Shown here: piece by piece, positions 18,983-21,127 of the stretch | Position numbering within the stretch: position 1 is the first letter of the stretch | Layout of the letters: every line of letters begins with the position of its first letter | Assembly (NCBI GenBank): GCA_049999725.1 | Contig: JBNGIS010002056.1 | Coordinates: 1-21,127, forward strand | Direction of reading: 5' to 3' | Source of the DNA: Haplomitrium mnioides | Taxonomy: Eukaryota; Marchantiophyta; Haplomitriopsida; Calobryales | Length of the DNA stretch: 21,127 nt | Notes under the pieces: generated by a model | What the model saw: the letters and a program-made list of their open reading frames with translations, nothing else | Databases searched by the model: none | What the model was told of the DNA's origin: nothing | Program-made: the position numbers and the translations under genes

Positions 18983-19460
18983 ATCTATAGTTGTTTCTTA
19001 TCGGCCCGGTCGGTGATCACTAGTCCAAACTATTAATTGTAGGTCCCTCCCTTGCATCTGATTGTTCCCACTGCCCAATATTGTCTTCAACTGGGAAGTT
19101 GGACCGTCGCATCTGACCAACCTTACCTCTCATGTCATTCCAATAAATTCAAGCCTTGCTCAATAGAATATCTTACTATAGAAACTCCTTTCGAGTCAGA
19201 CCCATTTGTTTAGTTTGATATCTATAGCTACTCCTCATCGGTCTTGTCTATAACCACTAGTCCAGACTATAAACCATAGATCTCTCCCTGGTATCCAGTC
19301 CATTCCCACCACTTGACGATGTTTTCAACGTGGAAGTTGGAACGTTGCTTCCAACCAACTGTACCTTTGACATCACTCCGATAACTTCCTGACCCAATCA
19401 TATGGTCCAATACTCTTGTGTGTAGCACATGATAAGTTGGCCTTTGTTTGAACCCATAGA
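18983..19460. repeat. Two diverged ~237-bp tandem units
   Basis: Unit A starts ATCTATAG at 18983 and unit B ATCTATAG at 19220. Shared blocks in order include CACTAGTCCARACTAT, TCyCTCCCT, TTCCCAC, TTTTCAAC/CTTCAAC followed by GGAAGTTGGA, CCAAC and CATnnCAyTCC. The first ~170 bp of each unit aligns well by eye, the rest more weakly. No coding frame is shared. A third unit is not evident at 19460 onward. Origin unknown: a satellite-like duplication or part of an LTR. Confidence 0.75.
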
Positions 19461-20697
19461 CTGGAGCCCTCTTTCACCTGCAAGTTCCTTCACTGTAACT
19501 GACGGTATAAAGCCGCTTCATGCCATTTTTAATGGGGTAGTTTGACTGTCGTCTTTAAGAACTTGTACAATATATTCCATACTCGATGAATCTTTAAAAC
19601 TTGATTCGATTAATCAAACTAGTGATAGAGCCCACTTCAATACATTGAACTAGCCTTAAAACCCAATCTATATTTAGATGTTTAAAATGCAATCTTTACA
19701 TCTCTTACTTCCCATCCAATGATAAGTCATGTTGTAACCTTACTAACTAGATTCACCTCCTGACCGTCTCCTTATTCATTCCCTCAATTGTAGGAATTCA
19801 TGTCCACGTGCTTCCTCCCTGATCCTTGGTGTTAGAATGAACCTATTAGAGAACATAGTTCTCGTAACTCACATCGCATGTAGATTGTGACTCTTGTCTC
19901 TCACACCTGCCCACTAGCTAGAAAACTAGGAAACTGAAAAACATTCCTTAAATTTCCCTACTAGCTTCTTAGGTGAATGATTTGTCGATTTCAAGTTAGA
20001 TTCAAAGTGGTCATTGTGTGAGATTTGCCCACTTTGAAATTTCCCCTCTTCTACAATGTATGTCACATGCGTATTCATGCTATAGTATACTACAACCAAT
20101 CGATTGAATATTGCATGGGAATACTCTGAATTAGCCACTATAATACAAATTCCACTTGAAAGTAGACCCTTGAAACCTGAAAATAGACACCATCCACTCC
20201 TCTTACACACTCAAAAACAAAGGGCTCCACTGTTATGCCCTCTAAACTTGTTAAAACAGTTTTTTATTACCCGGCTATGCATCAAAGTATTGTTTCCAGC
20301 CCATAAGTTAGTTCCCAGTCTTGCTCTCTGAGTGCCACACTCTATTTCTTCCCATTAGGATTGTAGCCAAAGGTGAGAATTGATTGTTGCCTCTATTCTC
20401 CCCCTTTTCTTGCGTGGCACTAAAGGGCAATTTTGGATTCTGAATACCGTCACCCAAATCACTCCTTAATCCATGAGGCAGTCGTTCATTTCCTCTACTC
20501 GATCTAAATGTTATATGCGTCACTCTTTGTAAGTCTCACCTCCTCTTCCACCCACCTCTCTTGCAACGCCTAAATTGTTTCCATCAGTTGAGTTGCCACA
20601 GTTGCTTGACGTCCTTGACCTCATTCTAGTTCTTCCCACCACAGCTTTTCTCCCCACCCAATCAATTCGATGCTCCTATCAGAAATTCACCGATTAG
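19461..20697. other. Non-coding stretch upstream of a gag fragment
   Basis: No gene recognised. The minus-strand open frames at 19926-20210 and 20308-20523 have no family motif. Given the gag domain that follows on the plus strand, the right part may be the leader or N-terminal gag of that element; in about 20580-20690 plus-strand pieces such as LPQLLDVLDL and PTTAFLPTQ are too decayed to use. A TGTTAGAATG near 19830 could be an LTR start, without support from a second copy. Confidence 0.4.
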
Positions 20698-21127
20698 ATG
20701 TATGTGGATTGTGTCAATGGGGACATCCACATTAATCAATTCCTTGCTCTTGTTGCGGCCATTGGCAATTCTGCAGATGACCTTTGCTTCCAATTTCCCT
20801 TAACGTTGGATGGAGATACCATCAATTGGTATTTTTGCGAAGCATTTGTTGTACCTTCATGGCTTGATCTTTAAGTATTTTTCTTGGGTAAATTTTGCCA
20901 TACTAGCCATTTCGATCATGCTTGGAACAAATTATTCTGTATTAGAATGTACACTGATGAATCAATCCACAATTGTAGTAATCACTTTGAGGTCGTAGTG
21001 AGTAAGAGAAGAACTCCTCCGCTCGATGATCAAACCAGGTTCTTCATTGAAAGCCTACCAAACACAATCCAAGAACAACAGCCGCTACTTTGAACCAGGA
21101 ACTGCTACTGGGTTCTTATTTCACTTG
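20698..21127 (+). pseudogene. gag: Gag-domain fragment of a third retroelement (runs off window)
   Basis: Frame 1 reads HINQFLALVAAIGNSADDLC, FPLTLDGDTINWYF, then WLDL, stop (TAA 20872), FFLGKF, AWNKLFCIRMYTDESIHN and NHFEVVVSKRRTPPLDDQTR. This is the order of the retrotransposon gag domain: a hydrophobic helix with LxGxAxxWY-like centre, a W...F stretch and the RFEVVxS..TPP region. A second stop lies at 21091 (TGA). It is not the same family as the gag at 4944. Its pol and ends are outside the window, so I cannot assign it firmly, though it resembles plant gypsy gag most. Confidence 0.65.

Noticed and set aside
19926-20523. Minus-strand open frames of 94 and 71 codons as a host gene
   Set aside because: No recognised motif, different frames, and the only supported coding signal nearby is on the plus strand.
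1-21127. CRISPR array, tRNA/rRNA genes, operons or a defence-type gene cluster
   Set aside because: No regular spacer-repeat pattern, no RNA gene seen by eye, and all recognised proteins are retroelement parts of a plant genome.

Overview
The window reads as intergenic DNA of a seed plant, built almost wholly from old, nested LTR retrotransposons. I see no bacterial genes, CRISPR array, tRNA or rRNA, and no intact host gene. The very long LTRs, the piling of old elements and decay mainly by point substitution would suit a large, slowly purged genome such as a gymnosperm's, but the lineage is inferred and not shown.

Layout. (1) 1-1597: unassigned sequence with short direct repeats. (2) 1598-14233: a Ty3/gypsy (Tat-like) element on the plus strand. 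Its left LTR (1598-4741) has lost its first ~410 bp. A PBS-like site (4750), gag (from 4944) and pol (protease, RT, RNase H, integrase, to 10452), a GT microsatellite and a polypurine tract (10611) follow, then a right LTR of ~3.6 kb (about 10623-14233). After one frameshift at ~5040, gag-pol stays in a single frame for ~5.4 kb, broken by 20 in-frame stops. (3) 14234-17437: a Ty1/copia element, also plus strand. It starts abruptly inside gag exactly where the gypsy LTR ends, carries an internal deletion that joins gag to the end of integrase, then has RT/RNase H, a polypurine tract and a ~271-bp 3' LTR. (4) 17459-17839: a possible host-gene 3' exon remnant, followed by AATAAA at 17911. (5) 18983-~19460: two diverged ~237-bp tandem units. 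(6) 20698-21127: the gag domain of a third retroelement, running off the window.

Inferred history: the copia element landed next to a gene-like remnant, the gypsy element then inserted into the copia gag, and a later deletion removed the gypsy 5' end together with the copia 5' LTR and gag start. All elements look dead. The observations most worth following are the substitution-only decay of gag-pol, the array of ACGTGG motifs in the long LTR that decays by CpG-to-TpG in one copy, three zinc knuckles in gag, and the tandem repeat in the right flank. I found no convincing novel biological system.
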